Assembly: GCF_016908515.1 (NCBI RefSeq)
Contig: NZ_JAFBEA010000001.1
Coordinates: forward strand, 496,001 to 560,000
From: Virgibacillus halotolerans
GTDB lineage: Bacteria > Bacillota > Bacilli > Bacillales > Amphibacillaceae
DNA: 64,000 bases
Reading direction: 5' to 3'
Made by a program: the position numbers and the translations under genes
In this document: positions 15,853-22,468 of the stretch, piece by piece
How positions within the stretch are numbered: position 1 is the stretch's first letter
Layout of the letters: each line of letters opens with the position of its first letter
The notes under the pieces: model-generated
Told to the model about the DNA's origin: nothing
Databases searched by the model: none
What the model saw: only the letters and a program-made list of their open reading frames with translations

Positions 15853-16611
15853 ATGAAAAATGACATAGTAAGTGCCGTCAACAGATACAAGCGCCAACTA
15901 GATAAAGAGTCTAATATTTTGATTATGGGTATGGATAATCCAGAGCTAATACTAACTGATGTATTCTTAAGTGAAAGCAAACATCAACCTTATTATAATC
16001 ACGCAACAAGAGCTATAGATAAAGCTGGAATATCCCACCATCAACTACAAGAAGAGTTGTTTAATAGAGTAAAGGAGTACTTTACGCAATTTGATCCCGA
16101 GGTGGATTTGGAACTGGCTTATAAAAATTCATATCCAGCTAGTGTAACGGTTGAATATAGAGGTTATGGACTACTTTATTTTAGCTTTTATTATCACACA
16201 TATAGGGATATACGAAGATCAAATCAGAATACATATGTTCCTCAAGAGATTGAAAAAATCCAGTCTCAAATATTAGATAAAGAAGAGAAAATTGAAGAAT
16301 ATAGGCAATTTGAGCAAAACTTTCTGAGAATGTTACACCCTAAAAATTACCGATCAAATGGTATGAAATTGGCTTGGCTAATAACAAGAGACGCATTTTC
16401 AATCTTAAAGCTCGGAAGAAAGAAAGTTAAATCAAACATTGAAAAATACATTAATGATCGCAACAATGAAATAGCAAGATTAAAAAATGATATACAAAGA
16501 AGCTATAAAGGTCTTGCAGAGTACAACAAGGTTAAGGTTGGTCTAGACGAAAAGTTCGAGAAATGGTCAGGAAAATTTACTGAATTAGGGTATGAAAAGG
16601 AAGAATTATAA
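15853..16611 (+). CDS. Coiled-coil phage protein
   Basis: 252 aa, SD GAGAGGAGG. The N-terminal half is alpha/beta with an aromatic stretch (YRGYGLLYFSFYYHTYRD). Residues about 135-245 are long Glu/Lys coiled coils (EIEKIQSQILDKEEKIEEYR; INDRNNEIARLKNDIQRSY). Function unknown. Confidence 0.8.
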   Translation: MKNDIVSAVNRYKRQLDKESNILIMGMDNPELILTDVFLSESKHQPYYNHATRAIDKAGISHHQLQEELFNRVKEYFTQFDPEVDLELAYKNSYPASVTVEYRGYGLLYFSFYYHTYRDIRRSNQNTYVPQEIEKIQSQILDKEEKIEEYRQFEQNFLRMLHPKNYRSNGMKLAWLITRDAFSILKLGRKKVKSNIEKYINDRNNEIARLKNDIQRSYKGLAEYNKVKVGLDEKFEKWSGKFTELGYEKEEL

Positions 16612-16627
16612 TAAAATTTAACTTTAT
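16612..16627 (+). repeat. Intergenic dyad, variant TAAAA-N6-TTTAT
   Basis: TAAAA, centre TTTAAC, TTTAT, followed by AAAAGGAG. Degenerate right arm, same position relative to stop and SD. Confidence 0.4.
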
Positions 16628-16646
16628 TGAAAAGGAGATGAATGAT

Positions 16647-16901
16647 TTGGGGATAGATACTATGACCTTAGCAAAGACTCTCTTCTCGTGGAATTTGATT
16701 GAAGAGGTTAGCAGGGAAGATGACAGATTGAAGGTAAGATGTACTGATGTGGATTTAGCTGATCCAGATGATGATTATACTGGAATGATTAGATATTTCA
16801 TTGACAACGATTATATTGAAGCAACAGAGGACAGTTCTATTTATGTAATAACCGAATGGTTTTTTAACATAGCCAAAGAATACACCGAAAGAACAAAGTA
16901 G
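16647..16901 (+). CDS. Small acidic phage protein
   Basis: 84 aa from TTG 16647 (the ATG at 16638 abuts SD AAAGGAG, so the start is uncertain). Contains TLAKTLFSWNLIEEVSREDD and acidic VDLADPDDDY. Function unknown. Confidence 0.7.
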   Translation: MGIDTMTLAKTLFSWNLIEEVSREDDRLKVRCTDVDLADPDDDYTGMIRYFIDNDYIEATEDSSIYVITEWFFNIAKEYTERTK

Positions 16902-16943
16902 AAATGAAACTTCGAATTTATACGAAAAGGATGTAGGAAACTT

Positions 16944-17108
16944 ATGAAGGATCTTATGACGGTATTGCTACGCTGGTTTATCCCAATTACTTTGTACTAC
17001 ATAGCTTTTGGGTTGATGGACAATACTGGCTGGGAGTCGTTGCTAATTGGATTGTTATTTGCAGGCGGTGTGTTGATTAACGTTTTAAGCCACACCAATA
17101 AGAATTAA
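16944..17108 (+). CDS. Small membrane protein
   Basis: 54 aa from ATG 16944 (SD TAGGAAA). Two hydrophobic segments (LLRWFIPITLYYIAFGLM and LLIGLLFAGGVLINVL) joined by a short DNTGWES loop. Function unknown. Confidence 0.65.
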   Translation: MKDLMTVLLRWFIPITLYYIAFGLMDNTGWESLLIGLLFAGGVLINVLSHTNKN

Positions 17109-17121
17109 AGTTTCGATTTAA
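17106..17121 (+). repeat. Intergenic dyad, variant TAAAG-N6-TTTAA
   Basis: TAAAG, centre TTTCGA, TTTAA, followed by AATGAAAGGAG. It overlaps the stop codon; two mismatches to the consensus. Confidence 0.4.
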
Positions 17122-17142
17122 AATGAAAGGAGATCGACGAAA

Positions 17143-17328
17143 ATGACCAAACAAACATTTTACACAAGTGAATCAGGAAGAGAGCGCTTTTGTAATGGCG
17201 AGGTGTTCCCAGCTTCTGATAACAAAAGGGGCGAATTTACAATTGAGTTTACTGTTTCGCCAGACGAGGTTGTCGATAGAATGGGAAGTCTCGTAATGAT
17301 TGATACAGGAAGTCAGGCGGATTTATAG
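17143..17328 (+). CDS. Small phage protein
   Basis: 61 aa, SD AAAGGAG. GRERFCNGEVFPASDNKRGE then EFTVSPDEVVDRMGSLVMID. Function unknown. Ends TAG. Confidence 0.7.
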   Translation: MTKQTFYTSESGRERFCNGEVFPASDNKRGEFTIEFTVSPDEVVDRMGSLVMIDTGSQADL

Positions 17329-17343
17329 AATGGGGGATAATAG

Positions 17344-17523
17344 ATGGTTATAGCAGCATGGATACTATTAATTTTATGTATACTGGCGGTTTTAGGTAGC
17401 GATCTAAAAACTAACTTTGGTGGAATCCTTGTATTCTTTGGATTGTTAGCACTGATATTTCTATCAGCCACAATTATATGGGAAGACTTGCATTCAGTAA
17501 AAGAGTTGTGGCAATTGTTCTAG
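17344..17523 (+). CDS. Small membrane protein
   Basis: 59 aa from ATG 17344 (SD GGGGGA). Two membrane segments (AAWILLILCILAVLG and GILVFFGLLALIFLSATII). Its TAG is in frame with the next gene, 15 nt before that gene's putative ATT start. Confidence 0.65.
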   Translation: MVIAAWILLILCILAVLGSDLKTNFGGILVFFGLLALIFLSATIIWEDLHSVKELWQLF

Positions 17524-17535
17524 GAGGTGGAGAAT

Positions 17536-17802
17536 ATTAAACTGTCAGGCTACATATCTAAATTGCAAAAGATCATAGAGGAGCATGGAGACATAGATTG
17601 TGTAGAGTGGATAGATTATGATTATTGGGACGATGCGTCTGAAGGTTGGTTTGAGCCATACAGCGATGATCCAATAGAGTTTGTGTCTGACTTTGCTTAT
17701 TCGTACACTGACACGAATGGAAATAAACAATACACGAACGTCAATTCAAGTGGTTATATAGATGGACAGCGAGAGACTGTATTTGTAGTAAAAGAACTTT
17801 GA
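17536..17802 (+). CDS. Acidic phage protein; start codon probably ATT
   Basis: 88 aa from ATT 17536. The SD AGGAGGTGG (17522-17530) leaves a 5-nt spacing to this codon; the GTG 17527 sits inside the SD. Contains KLSGYISKLQKIIEEHGDID and an acidic Trp/Tyr stretch (CVEWIDYDYWDDASEGWFEP). Resembles small phage proteins that begin 'LxxLIxxLxxIxxxHGDxxV'. Function unknown. Confidence 0.72.
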   Translation: MKLSGYISKLQKIIEEHGDIDCVEWIDYDYWDDASEGWFEPYSDDPIEFVSDFAYSYTDTNGNKQYTNVNSSGYIDGQRETVFVVKEL

Positions 17803-17867
17803 ATAAATTGATGATTTTATAGAATTGGGTAATTAATATTATAACAATCAAAAAGGGGGAAATAAAA

Positions 17868-18425
17868 ATGGATGATAACAAAATTGAGCAACTGCAATTG
17901 AAAGTTAAAGGGCTTGAGGGTGAAATGGATAACTTATATACATGGATAGACAAGACAACAAGTGAGTTAGTGATATTGACTGAAACAGTAGGACAAAAAG
18001 CAGATAAATTAGATGTGGGTAGCATTTTTTCAGAAATAGATAAACAACAAGCAAAAAAGAGGGTTAAAATGACTGAAATAGAAAAAACAAATATATTAAA
18101 ACAACAAAACATAAACAAAATTGCAGAAGGTGTTTTGGGATATACATGGGATGAAGATAAAGAAATATGGAAACATTCTACAGGATGGACTAATTTCTTT
18201 AATCCATTTGATGCGAACGATGATTGTGAAAAGGTTAAAGAAAAGCTCAGAGAAGACGGCTGGCTTATTACCATTCAAGATAAAGTTGATTATTTAGGTG
18301 ACTATATTTCATCGGGAAAGTTATTTCATAAAAGCTTTAAGACTACAGACACTCATTATACGGAGGCTTTAAATGATCGTTACACAGTATGTTATTTAGC
18401 ACTAAAAGCATATAAAGTTAAATAA
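17868..18425 (+). CDS. Coiled coil plus ABA-sandwich-type phage domain protein
   Basis: 185 aa, SD AAAGGGGGAAA. Residues about 1-75 are a coiled coil (IEQLQLKVKGLEGEMDNLY). The C-terminal 85 residues (GVLGYTWDEDKEIW ... FNPFDANDDCEKVKEKLRED ... YTEALNDRYTVCYLALKAY) match the layout of the phage ABA-sandwich family (DUF2591-like). Biochemical function unknown. Confidence 0.75.
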   Translation: MDDNKIEQLQLKVKGLEGEMDNLYTWIDKTTSELVILTETVGQKADKLDVGSIFSEIDKQQAKKRVKMTEIEKTNILKQQNINKIAEGVLGYTWDEDKEIWKHSTGWTNFFNPFDANDDCEKVKEKLREDGWLITIQDKVDYLGDYISSGKLFHKSFKTTDTHYTEALNDRYTVCYLALKAYKVK

Positions 18426-18457
18426 TATTATATTAAATATATAAAAGGAGTGAAGCC

Positions 18458-18598
18458 ATGTATAAGACAAAGACTTTTCCTTACAGCATAAATTATCAAC
18501 AATGGCTTGAACATATTCAATGTGTCACACCTATTGAAATTGCATCGGTAGTAAAGTTTGATGACGGAGTATTAGTTACATATAAACAATTAGACTAA
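18458..18598 (+). CDS. Small phage protein
   Basis: 46 aa from ATG 18458 (SD AAAGGAG). YKTKTFPYSINYQQWLEHIQ then VVKFDDGVLVTYKQLD. Function unknown. Confidence 0.6.
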   Translation: MYKTKTFPYSINYQQWLEHIQCVTPIEIASVVKFDDGVLVTYKQLD

Positions 18599-18611
18599 AA
18601 GCGCTCTTTTA
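18596..18611 (+). repeat. Intergenic dyad TAAAA-N6-TTTTA
   Basis: Exact copy with centre GCGCTC, overlapping the TAA stop; the SD GGAGGTG follows 9 nt later. Confidence 0.68.
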
Positions 18612-18632
18612 ATTAGAAGCGGAGGTGAAAAA

Positions 18633-18779
18633 ATGGAAAAAATGATGTTTCACTGGGAAGATAACAATGGAAATACGGGCAAATTCAAAGTCTCATCTTT
18701 TTCGGTTGAAGATTGCATTAAGACTGCCAATACAGAAGTAGGCAGTAAGGCAGAAATAATAGATTATTATTCTATATAA
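18633..18779 (+). CDS. Small phage protein
   Basis: 48 aa from ATG 18633 (SD GGAGGTG). FHWEDNNGNTGKFKVSSFSV followed by a helix. Function unknown. Confidence 0.62.
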   Translation: MEKMMFHWEDNNGNTGKFKVSSFSVEDCIKTANTEVGSKAEIIDYYSI

Positions 18780-18809
18780 AACATAGTTTATAAAGGAGTC
18801 AGTAAAATA

Positions 18810-19061
18810 ATGCCAGAAAAAGAAAATAAGTCACCTTTATTAGAGTTATATGGCGATAATGCGTTTGATTTAGCGCTTGAAGAAATCAACAAGTTAAAAA
18901 GAAATTCAAACATACCGTTTGACACTGAATACGTAACATTAGGCATATCCTTTATAGCACTGAAGGCTAGTGAGATATTTGAAGAAAAGAAATCACGTTG
19001 CAGTTTAACAAGTTTAGTAAGTGAAAGCTTTGGCGAAGCAGCAATTTGTACATACAATTAA
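18810..19061 (+). CDS. Hypothetical phage protein
   Basis: 83 aa, SD AAGGAG. All helical (LLELYGDNAFDLALEEINKL; SFIALKASEIFEEKKSRCSL). Function unknown. Confidence 0.72.
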   Translation: MPEKENKSPLLELYGDNAFDLALEEINKLKRNSNIPFDTEYVTLGISFIALKASEIFEEKKSRCSLTSLVSESFGEAAICTYN

Positions 19062-19063
19062 GT

Positions 19064-19079
19064 TAAAAACCAGAATTTA
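19064..19079 (+). repeat. Intergenic dyad, variant TAAAA-N6-ATTTA
   Basis: TAAAA, centre ACCAGA, ATTTA, followed by TTGGAAGGAG. One mismatch in the right arm. Confidence 0.5.
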
Positions 19080-19097
19080 TTGGAAGGAGTGAAGACA

Positions 19098-19277
19098 ATC
19101 AGACTATCGTCAGAAAAAAGAGTACTAGAGTATAAATATGATAATGAGACAGAAATGGAGTTTCACGAACATGCAATGAAGCAGGAAGGCTGGATGGTTA
19201 CGTCTAGAAATAATATGTTTAGGGGAAAATATTGGCGACAATATTCACAAGAAGTGCGACAAGGAGCATTTTTGTAG
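19098..19277 (+). CDS. Small basic phage protein; start codon possibly ATC
   Basis: 59 aa from ATC 19098. The SD GGAAGGAGTG (19082-19091) leaves TTG 19080 and GTG 19089 before or inside the SD, and only ATC at normal spacing. Sequence RLSSEKRVLEYKYDNETEME ... MVTSRNNMFRGKYWRQYSQE. Function unknown. Confidence 0.65.
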   Translation: MRLSSEKRVLEYKYDNETEMEFHEHAMKQEGWMVTSRNNMFRGKYWRQYSQEVRQGAFL

Positions 19278-19304
19278 TTGGATACAAGTATAAGGAGTGA
19301 ATGA

Positions 19305-19520
19305 ATGTCCTATAGACGACCTATGATGGGTGAGTATGTAAATGTTGTAGACAATGAAACTATGCACTCAGTTGGCAAGGGTAAGCTAATTCATTTTACA
19401 AGAGAACAGATAGTAATTGTGCATCTGAACAGAGGTTATAAGATGATGTTCGATGCAAGGGTGAATCATTTTGAAGGATATGAGCCACCTGTCATGTTAA
19501 TTAAGAAGAAGGAAAATTAG
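19305..19520 (+). CDS. Small phage protein
   Basis: 71 aa, SD AAGGAG. SH3-like beta pattern (GEYVNVVDNETMHSVGKGKL, REQIVIVHLNRGYKMMF). Function unknown. Confidence 0.72.
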   Translation: MSYRRPMMGEYVNVVDNETMHSVGKGKLIHFTREQIVIVHLNRGYKMMFDARVNHFEGYEPPVMLIKKKEN

Positions 19521-19539
19521 TAAAAAAGGAGGAGATACA

Positions 19540-19992
19540 ATGATAGAGACGATGAGTTTAACAGGTGGACTTGATATATATTCATTCGGAGAGAGGTATC
19601 AGTCAGACAAATCACCCCAAGGAAGAAAGGTGCGCTTTCGAAATAAAGGTGGATGGGAATCGGATACAGAGTATGCTCACAAGTATCTCATCAATGAGGG
19701 TGACATATTAACAGTTGAAGAGATTTATGTAGGTAGAAGTAGCTCTGAAGCAGAATTTAAAGAGCATCCGAATATTACATTTAATACAGTGATGTTTGAA
19801 GATGTATCTGAAATGCCATTAGGATTTATAAGTGCAAAAATGGATACCACAAATTATCGAAAAGGAAAGGTCGAAAATCAGATACAGTTCCAAGATACAA
19901 CTATTGAAGCCGATGATTTTGGAAGAGTTCTTATCAACGGTAAGCAAGTCCGAGATGTGGATGACGCACAGGAAATGTTTAATGAGGAATAG
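19540..19992 (+). CDS. Phage YopX-type protein with an 'INGK' tail
   Basis: 150 aa, SD AAAGGAGGAG. The N-terminal 100 residues (SFGERYQSDKSPQGRKVRFR ... EIYVGRSSSEAEFKEHPNIT) are the usual small phage beta-domain found next to replication genes; I am not certain of the family name. The C-terminus (TTIEADDFGRVLINGKQVRD) resembles the module in the gene at 179. Ends TAG. Confidence 0.68.
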   Translation: MIETMSLTGGLDIYSFGERYQSDKSPQGRKVRFRNKGGWESDTEYAHKYLINEGDILTVEEIYVGRSSSEAEFKEHPNITFNTVMFEDVSEMPLGFISAKMDTTNYRKGKVENQIQFQDTTIEADDFGRVLINGKQVRDVDDAQEMFNEE

Positions 19993-20074
19993 ATGATGAG
20001 TAAAAATATCAAATTTTATATAGATAGACAATGATATATAGAGGGTAGTGACCAATCACTAGAGGAGAATATTA

Positions 20075-21139
20075 ATGAATACATATGAAGGATTAATTAA
20101 TGATATTGAGGTTATTTTTGACAAGTTGGATGTAAATAAAAATACTGGTAGGGAATTCTTAGAGTTGGCTAAGACATTGGAGCTGACATATGGATTATTA
20201 AATCAAGTTGATCTTCCTTCACGCTTGGTGCATCAAAACAGGTTGTCGGCAATGAAGCGCACTTTGAAATGCCAAATAAACGATGTCAACAAAGTAAAGA
20301 CAAAATTTCTAGAGAAAGGCAACCAGAGACAGTATTATGATATTTTGCTAGGATTTGAAAAACTGGTGAAGATTAATCAAAATATAGAGACTAGCATAAA
20401 ACAACAAAGTATTCTGCCGCGATGGGATGAAGTCATAAATCAAAAAGCAGATAAAAATATAGAGCTTATTGAAAAAACAACTAAAGAGTCCGGTCAAACT
20501 ATTGGCAATGCGTTAAAAACAATTTACTCAAGAATTAAAACTGTAGACACTGCAGTGGATGGATTGCTAGAAGTCGGCATTGATGTAAAAGATAAGACTG
20601 TTGATCAAATATTGAGTGAGCTTGCTGTCAAATGGAATCAGTTAGATGACGACATGAAAAATAAACTGTCAGTTAAGATTGCTGGTCACTATCAGTTGTC
20701 AAGGTTCAAAGTTTTACTGGATTCACTAGGTGATGGAGATCGTCAAATTGTTAACGGAAAACTGAGTGCAGGTGAAATAATAGTTCCGAAAGAGAGTGTG
20801 TGGCAGACTATCAAGTCTGACGAGAATAGTGGCAACCTAGAAGTGTTCATTAATGGAAAGATGGTTTTATCAATCCATGCCAAGAATTTAGACGCTTTGG
20901 GTAATGAAGAGATCAAAATTGATTGGAAGAGCGTTATTAAAACAGCTAAAAAACGAGAGTTCAAAGACCAACTAGCAGAGATTAACTCCGATTTAGAAAA
21001 GCAAAGATACATTCAGAGAAGCTGCAAACTTCACACCAGAGAATACCGTGAATCATTGGAAAAAGAAATTGAATTGCTAAAGAAAAAGAAAGAATTGACA
21101 CAGAAACAACAAGAAGACCTGTTACGAGATAATGAATAA
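20075..21139 (+). CDS. Phage protein with a segment like a tail tape-measure protein
   Basis: 354 aa, SD GAGGAG. Residues about 1-140 are helical. Residues about 140-225 (SGQTIGNALKTIYSRIKT ... ILSELAVKWNQLDDDMKNKL ... IAGHYQLSRFKVLLDSLG) follow the order of a conserved block in TP901/phi3T-type tape-measure proteins. Then come a beta segment (LEVFINGKMVLSIHA) and a C-terminal coiled coil. Tape-measure proteins are long, late and structural; this one is short and sits among early genes, so it probably has another role. Confidence 0.72.
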   Translation: MNTYEGLINDIEVIFDKLDVNKNTGREFLELAKTLELTYGLLNQVDLPSRLVHQNRLSAMKRTLKCQINDVNKVKTKFLEKGNQRQYYDILLGFEKLVKINQNIETSIKQQSILPRWDEVINQKADKNIELIEKTTKESGQTIGNALKTIYSRIKTVDTAVDGLLEVGIDVKDKTVDQILSELAVKWNQLDDDMKNKLSVKIAGHYQLSRFKVLLDSLGDGDRQIVNGKLSAGEIIVPKESVWQTIKSDENSGNLEVFINGKMVLSIHAKNLDALGNEEIKIDWKSVIKTAKKREFKDQLAEINSDLEKQRYIQRSCKLHTREYRESLEKEIELLKKKKELTQKQQEDLLRDNE

Positions 21140-21163
21140 TTAATATTACATAATCAATTATCT

Positions 21164-21238
21164 AAAAAGATTGTGAAATACAACACGTCTAAAACACCCA
21201 TACATCAACATTTTAATTTTAGATTCACAATCTTTTTT
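21164..21238 (+). terminator. Terminator-like hairpin with a long two-part stem
   Basis: Outer stem GATTGTGAA (21169-21177) pairs with TTCACAATC (21224-21232), followed by six T. An inner stem TCTAAAA/TTTTAGA closes a 22-nt loop. The upstream A-run also makes it bidirectional. It may end the preceding operon or form a small structured RNA. Confidence 0.6.
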
Positions 21239-21242
21239 CAGA

Positions 21243-21258
21243 TAAAAGTCGAGTTTTA
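21243..21258 (+). repeat. Intergenic dyad TAAAA-N6-TTTTA
   Basis: Exact copy with centre GTCGAG, placed after the long hairpin and before TTGGAGGTGG. This copy does not overlap a stop codon, so the conservation is not forced by coding. Confidence 0.7.
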
Positions 21259-21274
21259 ATTGGAGGTGGGTAGT

Positions 21275-21646
21275 ATCACATACAATAAAAGGAAAGTGCC
21301 TTCATATTGTGACAGCTGTGGCAGCAAGGCACACATATACGATGGAATATGTCTGGCTTGCGGAGAGATAAGGAATAAAAGGGGCTTCAAAGATCCAAAT
21401 CATTCGGATACGATTCAAGTAAAGCCTAAACTCGGAAAATCATTGGTGTCAATTGATGCTAGCAATCAACTAGTAAAAGCACATTTGAGCGATTTAGGAA
21501 TCGTCACTACGGATAGCCAAGGACACGCTAAAGGTTTTATAGAAGTTCTGAGTAACATACGGAAAGTTTGGGATCAGCTAGATGATTCTGAACAATTTAT
21601 GTTATTGAACTCAATGGGTCTAATTAACAAGAAATACAAATCTTAA
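21275..21646 (+). CDS. Zinc-ribbon phage protein; start codon possibly ATC
   Basis: 123 aa from ATC 21275: SD GGAGGTGGG (21262-21270) contains the GTG 21266 and follows TTG 21260. Zinc ribbon [20 protein letters not shown] (two CxxC knuckles). The C-terminal half ([39 protein letters not shown]) shares the 'W-x-QLDD' helical pattern with the tape-measure-like block of the preceding gene. Function unknown. Confidence 0.75.
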   Translation: MTYNKRKVPSYCDSCGSKAHIYDGICLACGEIRNKRGFKDPNHSDTIQVKPKLGKSLVSIDASNQLVKAHLSDLGIVTTDSQGHAKGFIEVLSNIRKVWDQLDDSEQFMLLNSMGLINKKYKS

Positions 21647-21666
21647 AACAAAATGGAGGAACAGCA

Positions 21667-21957
21667 ATGCCTAAATATCGTAAGAAACCAGTGGTAATTG
21701 AAGCTATTCAGTATTTACATAATGACAACAGAAAAGAATATGAAAGTTTTGTTGATGACGGTTCGCTCATATATGACGAAGACACACTAGATAGAGCATA
21801 TATTAGAACACTTGAAGGAGATATGAAATTAAGCTACGGAGACTATATCATTAAAGGGGTGAAGGGTGAATTTTACCCCTGCAAACCGGATATATTCGAA
21901 TCAACTTATGAAGGAGAATATAGTCAGCTTAATGTGAATGAAAATGGGAAGAATTAG
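21667..21957 (+). CDS. Conserved phage protein ([21 protein letters not shown] type)
   Basis: 96 aa, SD TGGAGG. Begins [20 protein letters not shown] and contains [20 protein letters not shown] followed by FESTYE, a very widespread conserved pattern in phages of Firmicutes and others. No biochemical function is established that I know of. Confidence 0.85.
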   Translation: MPKYRKKPVVIEAIQYLHNDNRKEYESFVDDGSLIYDEDTLDRAYIRTLEGDMKLSYGDYIIKGVKGEFYPCKPDIFESTYEGEYSQLNVNENGKN

Positions 21958-21972
21958 GAGGGAGTGAGTCAA

Positions 21973-22173
21973 ATGAATGAGGAGTCACAGCCAGTTGTCG
22001 ATATGCTTAATGCAATTGACACTCAAATTAAAGAGGAGCAAGAGTTAAGAAACAAGGTTCCATCACATAGTGAAGATTATGCCGATTCAATGGAAAGAGA
22101 AATGAGCTTGCTAGATGATAAGAAGTCATTGTTTGAATCGTATGAAGATGTACTTAAGGAGGGTGGCCAATGA
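21973..22173 (+). CDS. Small coiled-coil phage protein
   Basis: 66 aa from ATG 21973 (SD GGAGGGAG). Acidic coiled coil (EESQPVVDMLNAIDTQIKEE). Overlaps the next gene (ATGA). The upstream gene's TAG is in the same frame 18 nt before this start. Confidence 0.7.
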   Translation: MNEESQPVVDMLNAIDTQIKEEQELRNKVPSHSEDYADSMEREMSLLDDKKSLFESYEDVLKEGGQ

Positions 22174-22409
22174 TAGTTAGGGATTTGATTGAAGAATTAT
22201 TGCAGTTTGACATGGAGTCGGATATTGAAATTGAAGTTAAGTCAAATAGTGATGAAGAAACGTCTGATATTCGTGTTGAGAAGTTTGTTTATGCAGATGA
22301 GGTTAAGTTAATTGCCGATTTAGATAGGTATGAATTAGTGGATAAAGATAGATATGAAGAGATGGAAGATGGTCTCGAAGAGTTGTATGAAATAAAATCT
22401 ATACTTTAA
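22170..22409 (+). CDS. Small acidic phage protein
   Basis: 79 aa, SD AAGGAGG. RDLIEELLQFDMESDIEIEV resembles small phage proteins beginning 'ELIxxLxxxDPDxEV'. Last gene before the recJ promoter. Function unknown. Confidence 0.75.
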   Translation: MIVRDLIEELLQFDMESDIEIEVKSNSDEETSDIRVEKFVYADEVKLIADLDRYELVDKDRYEEMEDGLEELYEIKSIL

Positions 22410-22410
22410 C

Positions 22411-22439
22411 TTGACATTTTTATTAGGTAGCATTATAAT
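22411..22439 (+). promoter_or_regulatory. Strong phage promoter with conserved element
   Basis: TTGACA (22411-22416), 17 nt, TATAAT (22434-22439), with TATTAGGTAGCATTATAATA overlapping the -10. Nearly identical to the promoters at 9494 and 28083. It drives the recJ-ribonucleotide reductase block. Confidence 0.85.
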
Positions 22440-22468
22440 ACATATAGAGTCAAAATAAAGGAGTTGAT

